Shown here piece by piece: positions 18,394-27,285 of a stretch of DNA of 64,000 nt. Source of the DNA: Verrucomicrobiota bacterium (GTDB lineage: Bacteria > Verrucomicrobiota > Verrucomicrobiia > Limisphaerales > VHDF01); assembly GCA_016871495.1 (NCBI GenBank), contig VHDF01000007.1, forward strand, positions 24,218-88,217, given 5' to 3'. How positions within the stretch are numbered: the stretch's first letter is position 1; the number at the start of each line of letters is the position of its first letter. A model generated the notes under the pieces. It made no database searches. It was given only the letters and a program-made list of their open reading frames with translations, and was not told the DNA's origin. Made by a program: the position numbers and the translations under genes.

Positions 18394-19743
18394 ATGCCGA
18401 GTGTTTATATCAAGACCTACGGCTGCCAGATGAACGAGCGCGACTCCGAGGCGGTGGCGGCGCAACTGGCGGCGCGCGGCTTTTCCATCGTGGCCTCCGA
18501 ACACGGGGCGGACGTGGTTTTGTTGAACACGTGCAGCGTGCGTGACGCGGCGGAGCAGAAGGCCTTGGGGAAGATGGCGGCGGTGGCAGGCCAGGCCCGC
18601 AAGCAGGGGCATCCGCAAGTCCTGGGTTACTTGGGTTGCATGGCTCAAAGCCGGGGAGCGGAACTGCTGTCTTCGCAAGTGCAATTGGTTGTCGGCACCC
18701 AGAAATTTCATCGGACGGGGGAGTATTTGGAGGCTTTGCTGCGAAATCAGAGGGCCTCGATTGTGGATGTCGAGCCGGAGCAAGGCAGTGAGTCCGCCAT
18801 TCGTGAGCATCTCCCGGCGGCGAAGGGAGCGGCCGGCGTGACGGCTTTCGTGAGCATCATGCAGGGGTGCAATCAGCACTGCTCGTTTTGCATCGTGCCG
18901 CAGACTCGGGGCGAAGAGCGCAGCCGTCCGATGGGTGAAATTGTGGAGGAATGCCGGGACTTGGCGGCCAAGGGCATCCGGGAGATCACCTTGCTGGGTC
19001 AGATCGTGACCAGTTACGGGCGGCGAACGATTCCGGTGCGCGACGGCCGGTCTGGCTTCGTTCAGTTGCTGGACGCGGTTCATGAAGTCGAGGGCATCGA
19101 GCGGATTCGCTTCACGTCACCCCATCCCAAGGGTTATGGCGGGGATTTGGTGGAAGCCTACGCCCGGCTGGCCAAACTTTGCCCGAGCGCACACATCCCC
19201 GCGCAAAGTGGCAGCGACCGCGTGCTCAAGGCGATGCGCCGGGGATACACCCGTGAGCGCTTTCTCGAGTTGGTTGGCCAACTTCGCAGTGTGTCGCCCG
19301 GGTTGGGCCTCACGACGGATTTGATCGTGGGATTTCCGGGAGAGACGGAGGAAGATTTTGAGGCGACGATGGACTTGGCGCGCGCGGCGAGATTTACGAA
19401 CGCGTTCATTTTTAAGTATTCCCCGAGACGCGACACGCCCGCGGCGACGATGCCGGATCAGGTGCCCTTGGAGGTGCGGGAAAGCCGTCATCGGCAGTTG
19501 CTCGATCTCGTGACGCGCCTGGGCATGGAACAGTATGAAGCGCAAGTGGGGCGGGTGGTGCGGATTTTGGTCGAAGGACCGAGCCGGCGGAATTCGTCCC
19601 GGCTTGAAGGCCGCACCGGCTCGAACATGATCGTTGTCTTCGAAGGGGCCGAGAGGCATTTGGGGCAGATCCTCGACGTTCGCGTCACGCGGGCGGGCTC
19701 CTTTACCCTCTACGGGGATCCTGCCATTGTGAATCTGGATTGA
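18394..19743 (+). CDS. miaB: tRNA-2-methylthio-N6-dimethylallyladenosine synthase
   Basis: A radical SAM methylthiotransferase that adds a methylthio group to i6A37 of tRNAs reading UNN codons. At 449 residues it has the N-terminal cluster cysteines (Cys11 in YGCQMN, Cys47 in LNTCSVR, Cys82 in GCMAQ), the radical SAM CxxxCxxC at 159, 163 and 166, and a C-terminal TRAM domain from about 380. TYGCQMNERDSE and KYSPRRDTPAA favour MiaB over MtaB or RimO. The start is ATG 18394; the 26-codon extension lies in repeat DNA. Confidence 0.95.
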   Translation: MPSVYIKTYGCQMNERDSEAVAAQLAARGFSIVASEHGADVVLLNTCSVRDAAEQKALGKMAAVAGQARKQGHPQVLGYLGCMAQSRGAELLSSQVQLVVGTQKFHRTGEYLEALLRNQRASIVDVEPEQGSESAIREHLPAAKGAAGVTAFVSIMQGCNQHCSFCIVPQTRGEERSRPMGEIVEECRDLAAKGIREITLLGQIVTSYGRRTIPVRDGRSGFVQLLDAVHEVEGIERIRFTSPHPKGYGGDLVEAYARLAKLCPSAHIPAQSGSDRVLKAMRRGYTRERFLELVGQLRSVSPGLGLTTDLIVGFPGETEEDFEATMDLARAARFTNAFIFKYSPRRDTPAATMPDQVPLEVRESRHRQLLDLVTRLGMEQYEAQVGRVVRILVEGPSRRNSSRLEGRTGSNMIVVFEGAERHLGQILDVRVTRAGSFTLYGDPAIVNLD

Positions 19744-19761
19744 GGCCTTGATGAAACGACC

Positions 19762-19891
19762 GTGTATCCCGATGTTGTTGGTAGGGCGGGCCTGTCCCAG
19801 CCCGCCGCCCACGGGATGCAAAACATCATGCTCCGGCGGCGCGCCGGGACGGACGCGCCCTACCTGCATCACCGGCAACATCGGGATGCAC
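19762..19891. mobile_element. Family D MITE-like element, copy 1 (inverted)
   Basis: This 130-bp element is, as reverse complement, identical base for base to 25218..25347 and 42301..42430. Its ends are inverted repeats (GTGTATCCCGATGTTG and CAACATCGGGATGCAC). Flanks carry an imperfect 11-bp direct repeat, GATGAAACGAC and GATGACTCGAC. It sits between miaB and the membrane-protein gene, ending 13 bp before that ATG, so it supplies most of that gene's leader. Confidence 0.85.
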
Positions 19892-19904
19892 CGATGACTC
19901 GACC

Positions 19905-20459
19905 ATGACCGCCTCGACACTCGCTATTGGGATCGGAATGGGATACGCCTTGCTCCATGTTTGGGGTGTTTTGCAGCCCGCCGCCTTTCGCTTGAAGGCG
20001 CGTGCCTTTCCCCGTCACGAGGGGATCGGCTGGGTGCTGATGCTGACGGGAACCCTTTGGTTTCTGTGGAGGGTGAAGCAGACGGAGATTTCGGATTTCG
20101 CCGCTTACAAGAATTTGATGTATGTGGGGTTTGCCGGCATCGGCCTGGGCACGTGTTTGTATGTTAAAGATTTCCTGGCGGTTCGAGGTTTCGCCGTGTT
20201 GAGCCTCATTCTGGCCGCCGTCACGCTGGAACGGGTGCGCTGGATCGAATCTGACTTGCGGCTTGTGGTGGTGTGCTGGGTCTATGCCTGGGTCATTGCC
20301 GGCATTTGGTTCAGCATTTCGCCCTGGCGCATGCGGGATTGGATTGAATGGTGGACGCATGACGAAAGGCGAACCCGCGTTGCTTGCGCCTTGAGGACCG
20401 TGTTGGGCGCGGTGGTGGCCATCCTCGGGGCCACCGTGTTTCGCACTCCCACATCCTGA
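19905..20459 (+). CDS. Conserved-looking integral membrane protein, unknown function
   Basis: 184 residues with about five hydrophobic segments (near 5-25, 40-56, 68-85, 92-108 and 118-140) and a polar C-terminal helix before a last hydrophobic stretch at 163-178. I do not recognise a family. The gene begins 13 bp after a family D element and is followed 20 bp later by a family 9 glycosyltransferase, so the two may be expressed together. Confidence 0.7.
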   Translation: MTASTLAIGIGMGYALLHVWGVLQPAAFRLKARAFPRHEGIGWVLMLTGTLWFLWRVKQTEISDFAAYKNLMYVGFAGIGLGTCLYVKDFLAVRGFAVLSLILAAVTLERVRWIESDLRLVVVCWVYAWVIAGIWFSISPWRMRDWIEWWTHDERRTRVACALRTVLGAVVAILGATVFRTPTS

Positions 20460-20479
20460 TCGGCCGCCCGGCGGAGCCC

Positions 20480-21403
20480 ATGCGCGATCGGGGCAAGATC
20501 CTGGTGGTTCGGGGAGGCGCCATCGGGGACTTCATCCTCACGCTGCCGGTTTTGGCGGCCCTTCGCGCCCAATTTCCCGAAACCCATTTGGAAGTCCTGG
20601 GATATCCGCATATCGCGAGACTGGCCTTGCTGGCCGGGAGCGCGGACGCGGTTCGTCCGATCGAGGCGCGTCCCTTGGCGCGGTTTTTTGCCCGGGGCGG
20701 CGAGTTGGATGAAACGTGGAGGGATTACTTTGGCCAATTCAGCATCGTGCTTTCATTCCTGTACGATCCGGATGGCGTGTTCCGAACCAATCTGACCCGA
20801 TGCGGTGTGCGCCACTTCATCGAAGGTCCGCATCGGCCGGAGGAGGCGGGAACGAAGCACGCAGCCCATGCGCTGCTCGAACCGCTGAGTCAACTTGCGA
20901 TCTTCAATGCCAACACGCATCCGCGCATCGTTGTCCCGGGGCTTGAAGCGGGAGGCTCGGTCCGGCTGGCTTTGCATCCTGGAAGCGGGGGAGTGCGGAA
21001 GAATTGGCCTTTTCCCGCCTGGCTGGCCCTCGCCCGTGCAGTGATCCGCGAAACCGACTGGCGCCTCGTCGTTGTCGGGGGAGAGGCCGAAGGGGAGGTG
21101 ATGAGCTCTTTGGCGGAGGCTCTGCCGAAGGATCGATGCGAGTTTCATCTCCATCTGCCACTGGAAGAACTGGCCCGCGTTTTGGCGGGCAGCGCGTTGT
21201 TTGTGGGACATGACTCGGGAATTACCCATTTGGCCGCCGCCGTCGGGCTTCCCTGCCTGGTTTTGTGGGGCCCGACGAACGAACACGTCTGGCGTCCCCT
21301 GGGGAGCGCGGTGAGATTGTTGCGGCATGACGCGGGGTTGTCCGGCCTTCCTGTCGAGACGGTCTATCAACAGATCGTTGAAATGATGAACCATCGTGTT
21401 TGA
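20480..21403 (+). CDS. Glycosyltransferase family 9 (heptosyltransferase-like)
   Basis: A 307-residue GT-B enzyme. The N-terminus ILVVRGGAIGDFILTLPVLAAL is the ADP-heptose:LPS heptosyltransferase signature, and the C-terminal half has LHPGSGGVRKNWP, HDSGITHLAAAVGLPCLVLWGPTNEHVWRP. Such enzymes add sugars to the LPS core on the cytoplasmic side of the inner membrane. I chose ATG 20480 because the earlier start at 20384 overlaps the membrane-protein gene. The acceptor is unknown. Confidence 0.9.
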   Translation: MRDRGKILVVRGGAIGDFILTLPVLAALRAQFPETHLEVLGYPHIARLALLAGSADAVRPIEARPLARFFARGGELDETWRDYFGQFSIVLSFLYDPDGVFRTNLTRCGVRHFIEGPHRPEEAGTKHAAHALLEPLSQLAIFNANTHPRIVVPGLEAGGSVRLALHPGSGGVRKNWPFPAWLALARAVIRETDWRLVVVGGEAEGEVMSSLAEALPKDRCEFHLHLPLEELARVLAGSALFVGHDSGITHLAAAVGLPCLVLWGPTNEHVWRPLGSAVRLLRHDAGLSGLPVETVYQQIVEMMNHRV

Positions 21404-21472
21404 GACGGGGAGCGCGTTCTCGCCTTTTTTCTATTCCTGCCTTTGGAGAGGGATTAGGCTCCTCGCCAATCC

Positions 21473-22849
21473 ATGCAACGCTTCCTTCGATTCCATTTTG
21501 GGGGCTGGTTTTCAGGCGCTTTGCTTCCTTGCGCGTGGCTGTTCGCCTTCTCGTTTGGAATTGAGGGGGAGGGAATCGCACAAGATTTCCGGGTGGGCGC
21601 CTCCGCCGTGACGTTCGAGGCGGATGACGGCATGGTCATCGCCGGAGGCATCACCGCCGGCAAGGCAAACGGGCAGGAAGGCGCTCTGCGCGCCGTTGCC
21701 GTGGTGTTGGAACACGCGCCCGTCCAAGTCGCGATTGTAACCCTGGATGTACTCATGCTCACACGACAGGATTTGGATCCGGTTCTGGCGGAGATCGAGC
21801 GCGTGACCCAAATACCATCCGCCCACGTGCTCGTGAATTGCACTCACACTCATCACGCGCCCAGCACGGTCCGGGTGCATGATTACGGTCCAGACGCTGT
21901 TTTCACCGAACGGGTCAAGAGAGGCCTAGTGGAATCCGTGCGCCTGGCGCAATCCCGACTGGCGCCCTCCTCGCTCAGCTTCGCCCTCGGCAAGAATGAC
22001 ACGGTCGGCCAGAACAGCCGGATGCTGTTGGACGACGGGCAAATCTACTGGATTGGTCCGCGCACGAACGTGGTCCGTCCGACGGGTCCTTTCGATCCTG
22101 ATCTGCCTGTGTTCGCGTTCCGCGATCCCGCGCAAAATCTCCAAGCCGTGCTTTTCAATCACAGCACGCACACCATTGGAGTGCGCACGGGGGGGCGCCG
22201 TTCCCCGAGCATTTACGGACTGGCGGCGCAGGAGCTTGAAAAGCAATGGGGCGGTGTTTTCTCGTTCTTGGAGGGAGCCAGCGGCTCGACGCACAACCTC
22301 AACTTGACCGGGGCGGAATGCGTCACCCAAATCAAGGCCACGGTGGAGACGGCGCTCGCTCAGGCGCGTCCCGCGAGGACCACTCCGCTGGCGTCGCGCA
22401 AGCGCGCCGTTTCGTTTCGCGTGAGAACCTTTGACGACGCGGCGGAGGACGCGGCCGTTCGCCGATATGTCACGAAGTATGCGGGACCGCCGCACGATGA
22501 AATCATTCGGAAAGTGTTTCAGAACATGCGGCGCGAACTTTCCAGCCAGCAAGGCCAACCCCGGGAAACCTGGGTTCAAGCCATGCGCATTGGCGATCTC
22601 GCTCTGGTCGGGGTGCCCGCCGAATACTTCACCCAGCTTGGACTCGATATCAAGAACCGGAGCCCCTTCCGGCACACGTACGTGGCCGAACTGGCAAACG
22701 ACTGGATTGGGTATCTTCCAAATCTGGAGGGACACAAATTGGGGGGATACCAGGTGTGGACCGGATATCACAGCTATGCGGAGCCGGGAACCGGGGAACG
22801 AATCGCCGAGGTGGCGGTGGAACTTTTGAAGGAGTTGGCGCGTCCGTGA
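21473..22849 (+). CDS. Neutral/alkaline ceramidase-like secreted hydrolase
   Basis: 458 residues with a likely signal peptide (about 1-36, hydrophobic SGALLPCAWLFAFSFG). VNCTHTHHAPST at about residues 121-132 is the zinc-binding THTHxxP region of neutral ceramidase-like proteins, followed by FNHSTHTIG and FLEGASGSTHN. True ceramidases hydrolyse the amide bond of ceramide; many bacterial relatives are shorter, like this one, and of unknown substrate. The stop overlaps the GTG start of the next gene (GTGA at 22846..22849), so expression is coupled to a cytochrome dehydrogenase. Confidence 0.82.
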   Translation: MQRFLRFHFGGWFSGALLPCAWLFAFSFGIEGEGIAQDFRVGASAVTFEADDGMVIAGGITAGKANGQEGALRAVAVVLEHAPVQVAIVTLDVLMLTRQDLDPVLAEIERVTQIPSAHVLVNCTHTHHAPSTVRVHDYGPDAVFTERVKRGLVESVRLAQSRLAPSSLSFALGKNDTVGQNSRMLLDDGQIYWIGPRTNVVRPTGPFDPDLPVFAFRDPAQNLQAVLFNHSTHTIGVRTGGRRSPSIYGLAAQELEKQWGGVFSFLEGASGSTHNLNLTGAECVTQIKATVETALAQARPARTTPLASRKRAVSFRVRTFDDAAEDAAVRRYVTKYAGPPHDEIIRKVFQNMRRELSSQQGQPRETWVQAMRIGDLALVGVPAEYFTQLGLDIKNRSPFRHTYVAELANDWIGYLPNLEGHKLGGYQVWTGYHSYAEPGTGERIAEVAVELLKELARP

Positions 22850-25086
22850 GTTCCTGTTTTTGCGCGCGTTGGGTTTGGTTTTTGCTGGCGGCCCTCGCGC
22901 CGCGGTTGGCCGCAGGAGGGCCGAAGCCTCCCGAGGAATCGGCACGGTTATTCTCCCTGGCGGATCCCCGGTTGCGCGTCGAACTGGCCGCCGCCGAACC
23001 GCTCCTCTCCAGCCCGGTGGCGATGGCGTGGGACGAATGGGGCATTCTCTATGTCGCGGAGATGACGGATTATCCGCGGTCCGACATTGGAGGCCACATT
23101 CGGCGGCTGGTCGATGTGGACGGTGATGGACGTTATGATCGATCGTCCGTTTTTGCCGGACCCCTTCCTTATCCCAATTCGGTCTTGCCCTGGAACGGCG
23201 GCATCCTGGTCATGGCGGCGCCGGACTTATGGTATTTCAAAGATGCCGACCGGGACGGTGTTGCCGAACACAAGGAGCGGGTTTACAGCGGATTTGGAAC
23301 CGGGAATCAACAATTGCGGGCCAACGGGCTCACCTGGGGGCTGGACCACTGGGTGTATGGCGCCAATGGGCGCAGTGACGGCCTCATCACTTGGACAAAT
23401 GGATCCGCACCGGTTTCACTTCGGGGCCGCGACTTCCGGTTCCGTCCGGGGCATTGGGAATCCTTCGAAACATTGGCTGGTCGCAGTCAATTCGGTCTGG
23501 GATTGGACGACTGGGGAAATCGGTTTTTATCATGGAACACGATCCCGTTGCGGCACGAAGTATTTCCCGATCGGTGGATTCCCGCGCGGGTGACCGGGGT
23601 GCCTTTGGAGGTCCTGGCGGACACGATGCCGCTTAAAGACGATGGTTCGGTGTTTCCCAGCGCGCCTGCCCCGCGCGTTTTCAACAATGAATCCAGCACG
23701 CATTTCAACGCGCTGAGCGGGCTTCACCTGTATCGAGGCGACGCGCTTGGGGAAGAATACGCGGGCGATGCGTTTACAGGAGAAAGCCTTTTAAATCTCG
23801 TGCATCGCCGCCGGTTGACGCCTCAGGGCGCGAGTTTCGTGGCGGAGCGCATGGAACACGGGCGGGAGTTCCTGTCCAGCCGTGATCCCTGGTTCCATCC
23901 CGTGAACTTCGCCACGGGGCCGGATGGCGCGCTTTACGTGGCGGATTTCTATCGAGAATTCGTCGAGCACCCTGACTGGGTTTCAAAGGAATTGAGGACC
24001 AGGACCCCTTGGGACACCGGCAAGGCCCATGGGCGCATCTGGCGTGTCTCGAGAAAGGATCTCGCCCTCGATCGAACCCCCTTGAGGCCTTGGCCGGGCG
24101 ATTCCAACCCGCGCCATTGGGTGTCGTTGCTGGAGCATCCAAACGGGTGGTTGCGGGACACCGCGCAGCGCTTGATCGTGGAGCGGCGTGCGGCGGGATC
24201 GTCCGCAAGCCTTCGCCTGTTGCTCAAAGGGTCGGGCAGCGCCCGGTCGGCGGTTCACGCCCTTCACACCCTCGATGGATTGGGCTTGCTGACGCCCGAC
24301 GATCTCCTTGTCGCCAGCAGGTCGTCTCATCCTCGCGTGCGCGAGCAAAGTTTGCAGCAGGGTTTGCGAGCGGAACGGGTTTTGGAGCTGATGCGTGACC
24401 CGGATCCTCGCGTGCGTTTGCGGGCGATCCTCCAATCCCAACGTGTGTCGGAAAGCGATGAGAAGGAAAAGGCGATTGCGGATGCCGTTGCGATGGCTGA
24501 CTCGGACCGTTGGATCCTCGTGGCCGCGGCCTTGGCGACGAGTCGCAGTCCGGTTCCGTGGCTTGATCGTGTGAAACAACCAGCCCTGTCCCGCCCGGCT
24601 CCGTCGCCCCGCGGGGCGGATCCCGACCGGGAGCAAGTCGTGAAGCGATTCATGCCTGCGCTTGCGCTTGAGGGAAAGCCCGGCCACGGTCTCGAGTTGG
24701 CGCGGAACCTCTGTTTCCCATGTCATGTTTGGCGCGGGCAGGGCAGGAGGGTGGGACCTGATCTGACCTCATTGGCCAGCAAGTCGCCCGAGGCTTTGCT
24801 GGTGGATATTTTGGACCCCAGCCGTCAAGTGACGCCCGATGCGCAATCCTACGAGGTCGTGATGACGAATGGCGAAACCGTGGCGGGGTTGATCGCCAGC
24901 GAATCCGACACGCGCATCACCCTGCGCCACGGAGGAGGGCCGGACATTTCGGTGGCGCGAGCGTGGGTCGTTTCCATGCGCGCTTCGGGCCGATCGTTGA
25001 TGCCGGAAGGGTTGGAGGCGGGGTTGACGATTCAGGACTTCGCGGATCTGTTGGGGTTTTTGCTGCGCGCCGAGTCCCTGCCTTGA
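22846..25086 (+). CDS. PVC-type membrane-bound dehydrogenase with C-terminal cytochrome c
   Basis: 746 residues from GTG 22846, which overlaps the preceding stop by four bases and immediately precedes a signal peptide (WVWFLLAALAPRLAAGG). A beta-propeller dehydrogenase domain fills about 35-420 (AEPLLSSPVAMAWDEWGILYV, then NFATGPDGALYVADFYREFVEHP), a short HEAT-like part follows, and the single heme site CFPCH is at 623-627. It is smaller than the 1,134-residue relative at 13299..16703 because its helical middle is shorter. The partner ceramidase-like gene suggests both act on the same external substrate class, but that is inference. Confidence 0.88.
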   Translation: MSSCFCARWVWFLLAALAPRLAAGGPKPPEESARLFSLADPRLRVELAAAEPLLSSPVAMAWDEWGILYVAEMTDYPRSDIGGHIRRLVDVDGDGRYDRSSVFAGPLPYPNSVLPWNGGILVMAAPDLWYFKDADRDGVAEHKERVYSGFGTGNQQLRANGLTWGLDHWVYGANGRSDGLITWTNGSAPVSLRGRDFRFRPGHWESFETLAGRSQFGLGLDDWGNRFLSWNTIPLRHEVFPDRWIPARVTGVPLEVLADTMPLKDDGSVFPSAPAPRVFNNESSTHFNALSGLHLYRGDALGEEYAGDAFTGESLLNLVHRRRLTPQGASFVAERMEHGREFLSSRDPWFHPVNFATGPDGALYVADFYREFVEHPDWVSKELRTRTPWDTGKAHGRIWRVSRKDLALDRTPLRPWPGDSNPRHWVSLLEHPNGWLRDTAQRLIVERRAAGSSASLRLLLKGSGSARSAVHALHTLDGLGLLTPDDLLVASRSSHPRVREQSLQQGLRAERVLELMRDPDPRVRLRAILQSQRVSESDEKEKAIADAVAMADSDRWILVAAALATSRSPVPWLDRVKQPALSRPAPSPRGADPDREQVVKRFMPALALEGKPGHGLELARNLCFPCHVWRGQGRRVGPDLTSLASKSPEALLVDILDPSRQVTPDAQSYEVVMTNGETVAGLIASESDTRITLRHGGGPDISVARAWVVSMRASGRSLMPEGLEAGLTIQDFADLLGFLLRAESLP

Positions 25087-25217
25087 AGATTGTCCCTGGC
25101 CGGCCGGGAGATCCAAGGCGGCCGTGGCTCCCTGGCGCGTGGAGAGCATGGAATGGCTTCGTTCTTCACCCGACGCGGCGCGCCCCGACAACTTGCGGAG
25201 ACACCGAACGCGACGCG

Positions 25218-25347
25218 GTGCATCCCGATGTTGCCGGTGATGCAGGTAGGGCGCGTCCGTCCCGGCGCGCCGCCGGAGCATGATGTTTTGCATCCCGTGG
25301 GCGGCGGGCTGGGACAGGCCCGCCCTACCAACAACATCGGGATACAC
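25218..25347. mobile_element. Family D MITE-like element, copy 2
   Basis: 130 bp, identical to the copies at 19762 (inverted) and 42301. Terminal inverted repeats are GTGCATCCCGATGTTG and CAACATCGGGATACAC, with inner inverted blocks GTAGGGCG and CGCCCTAC. A perfect 10-bp direct repeat, GAACGCGACG, occurs at 25206..25215 and 25349..25358, which looks like a target-site duplication. The rest of the gap 25087..25417 holds no gene. Confidence 0.88.
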
Positions 25348-25417
25348 GGAACGCGACGTTCCATTCACAATTAGAATGGCGGAGGACGGAGCTTCCGGTT
25401 AGAACCGCCGCCAATCG

Positions 25418-27271
25418 ATGTCCGTCATCAGCAGCACCAGGCGTCCTCGCAATGTGGATGCGCGCCGGGCTACGGCGATCCTCTATGGCGACTGGGGCAC
25501 CAGCAAGGCCTACGTCATTGGGTTGGCATTCGCCGCCGCCGGTTACAGTTCCTTTGGTTTGATCGCCGCGATGTGTGTTCTCACCGCGCTGGTGGGGATC
25601 AATTACATCACCATTTGCCGCCTTTATCCCGACGGCGGGGGGGTGTACGGGAGCGTCCGGCACCGGTCGGAAATCCTGTCGATCGTGGGCGCGTTTCTGC
25701 TTCTGGCGGATTACATCGTGACGGCGGCGCTCAGTGCGTTGTCGGCCTTCGAGTATTTGGGGGTGCCGAATCCCCATCAGTTCGCCGGCCTCGCCATTCT
25801 CGTGATCGGAGCTTTGAATTATTTCGGACCCCGCCACACCGGAAGCCTGGCGTTTTTGGTGACGATTCCCACTGTGGCCGTGGTGGGTCTGCTGATCCTT
25901 TTCGCCGCTCCCCATTTCGGGAAGGCGGTCCAGAATATCAGACCTTTGCCGGACGATTGGGGCGTTGTATGGGCCGGCTTCGTCAGCATCATTTTGGCCT
26001 TGTCCGGCGTCGAGGCAATCGCCAGCGCGACGGGGGTGATGAAGTTGAACCGTGGCTCGACGGACGAACGGCCTCTGGTCACCCAGACCTCGACCAAGGC
26101 CATTCTTTGGGTGATGGCCGAGGTCTGCGTGTTCACAGCGCTGCTTGGGCTCGCCATGCACGGGCTGGATGGATTGACCATCAGCCCGGGCGGGAACAGC
26201 GGCGGCCACCATGGCTCCGGAGCGCAAGTGGACGCTCCGGGGAATCCCGGCGTGCGCGATTACATGCTCCGTTACATGGGGAACGTGTATGTGGGGCATG
26301 TTTTGGGTCCCACCGCCGGACAGGTCTTCGGCGCGGTGATCAGCATCGTGCTGGCGCTTCTTCTTCTTTCCGCGGTGAACACGGCTATTGGCGCCCTCAT
26401 CGGTTTGCAATTCGTGCTTTCGCGGGACGGGGAGATTCCCAGGGGCATGCAAAAATTGAATGCGTTCGGCGTTCCGGTGTTGCCGATTGTCCTGGCCACG
26501 GTCGTACCCGCATTGCTGGTCATGTTCGTCAGCGACGTTTCCGGCCTGGCGGATCTCTACGCGGTGGGCGTGGTGGGTGCCATCGCCGTGAATCTCATTG
26601 CCACGGCGACGGATCGCAAAGCCCAGGTTCGCACTTGGGAGCGCGCCTTGATGTTCGGCACCTTCGCAGTCATGGCGGCCATCGAGATCACCCTCTTTAT
26701 CAACAAACCCAATGCGCGCGTGTTCGCCGCCTCGATTCTGGCCATTGGATTGATCCTTCGCGGCATCGCCAAGGAGTGGGAACAGAAACGCCGTCCGTCC
26801 CCGACCACCGCCCCGGAACAGCCTGAACAGGACGCTCTGTCCGCCTCGGAACCTTCCGAGGCTTTCGACGGTCCCCCGATGCTCTGCGCGGTCCGGGGCG
26901 TTGGACGCACCCTGGACTTCGCGTTGGCAGAAATGGCGGAAACCAAGCGTCCCCTTTATTTGCTCTACGTGCGGGAGCAGAAAGTCCTGACCGAACAGGA
27001 TCGGACCCGCACTTGGCATTCCGACGCGGACGCGCGGAAGATATTCTCTTACGCGAAGGAGAAGGCGGGCGATCGTCCGGTTCGCTACTGTTATGCCGTC
27101 AGCGAATCTCCCGCCGACACAATCGTCGATATTGCCGCGACACTGGGGGTTTCGCGTGTCATGCTGGGTTCGCCCAAGCGGGGGTCCTTAATCACGATGC
27201 TGCGCGGCAACATCATCACTGAAGTCTCGCGCATTCTGCCGGAGGACATTCATTTGATTGTGCACGCTTGA
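25418..27271 (+). CDS. APC superfamily permease with C-terminal universal-stress-like domain
   Basis: 617 residues. The first part, about 1-460, has roughly 12 hydrophobic helices and the early glycine-rich YGDWGTSKAYVIGLAFAAAG stretch of amino acid/polyamine/organocation permeases. A charged linker rich in P, E and S (465-490) leads to a soluble domain of about 130 residues ending in VSRVMLGSPKRGSLITMLRG, the ATP-loop pattern GS..RG of UspA domains. A loop near residue 260 is rich in Gly and His (GGNSGGHHGSG). The transported solute is unknown; the Usp-like domain may sense nucleotides. It stands alone between repeat D2 and a converging gene. Confidence 0.85.
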   Translation: MSVISSTRRPRNVDARRATAILYGDWGTSKAYVIGLAFAAAGYSSFGLIAAMCVLTALVGINYITICRLYPDGGGVYGSVRHRSEILSIVGAFLLLADYIVTAALSALSAFEYLGVPNPHQFAGLAILVIGALNYFGPRHTGSLAFLVTIPTVAVVGLLILFAAPHFGKAVQNIRPLPDDWGVVWAGFVSIILALSGVEAIASATGVMKLNRGSTDERPLVTQTSTKAILWVMAEVCVFTALLGLAMHGLDGLTISPGGNSGGHHGSGAQVDAPGNPGVRDYMLRYMGNVYVGHVLGPTAGQVFGAVISIVLALLLLSAVNTAIGALIGLQFVLSRDGEIPRGMQKLNAFGVPVLPIVLATVVPALLVMFVSDVSGLADLYAVGVVGAIAVNLIATATDRKAQVRTWERALMFGTFAVMAAIEITLFINKPNARVFAASILAIGLILRGIAKEWEQKRRPSPTTAPEQPEQDALSASEPSEAFDGPPMLCAVRGVGRTLDFALAEMAETKRPLYLLYVREQKVLTEQDRTRTWHSDADARKIFSYAKEKAGDRPVRYCYAVSESPADTIVDIAATLGVSRVMLGSPKRGSLITMLRGNIITEVSRILPEDIHLIVHA

Positions 27272-27285
27272 GGTTGAGGGCGGCG

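Noticed and set aside
19905..19920. Second start for miaB-linked membrane protein inside the family D element
   Set aside because: No start codon with a ribosome site in frame lies in the element; ATG 19905 is the first reasonable one.
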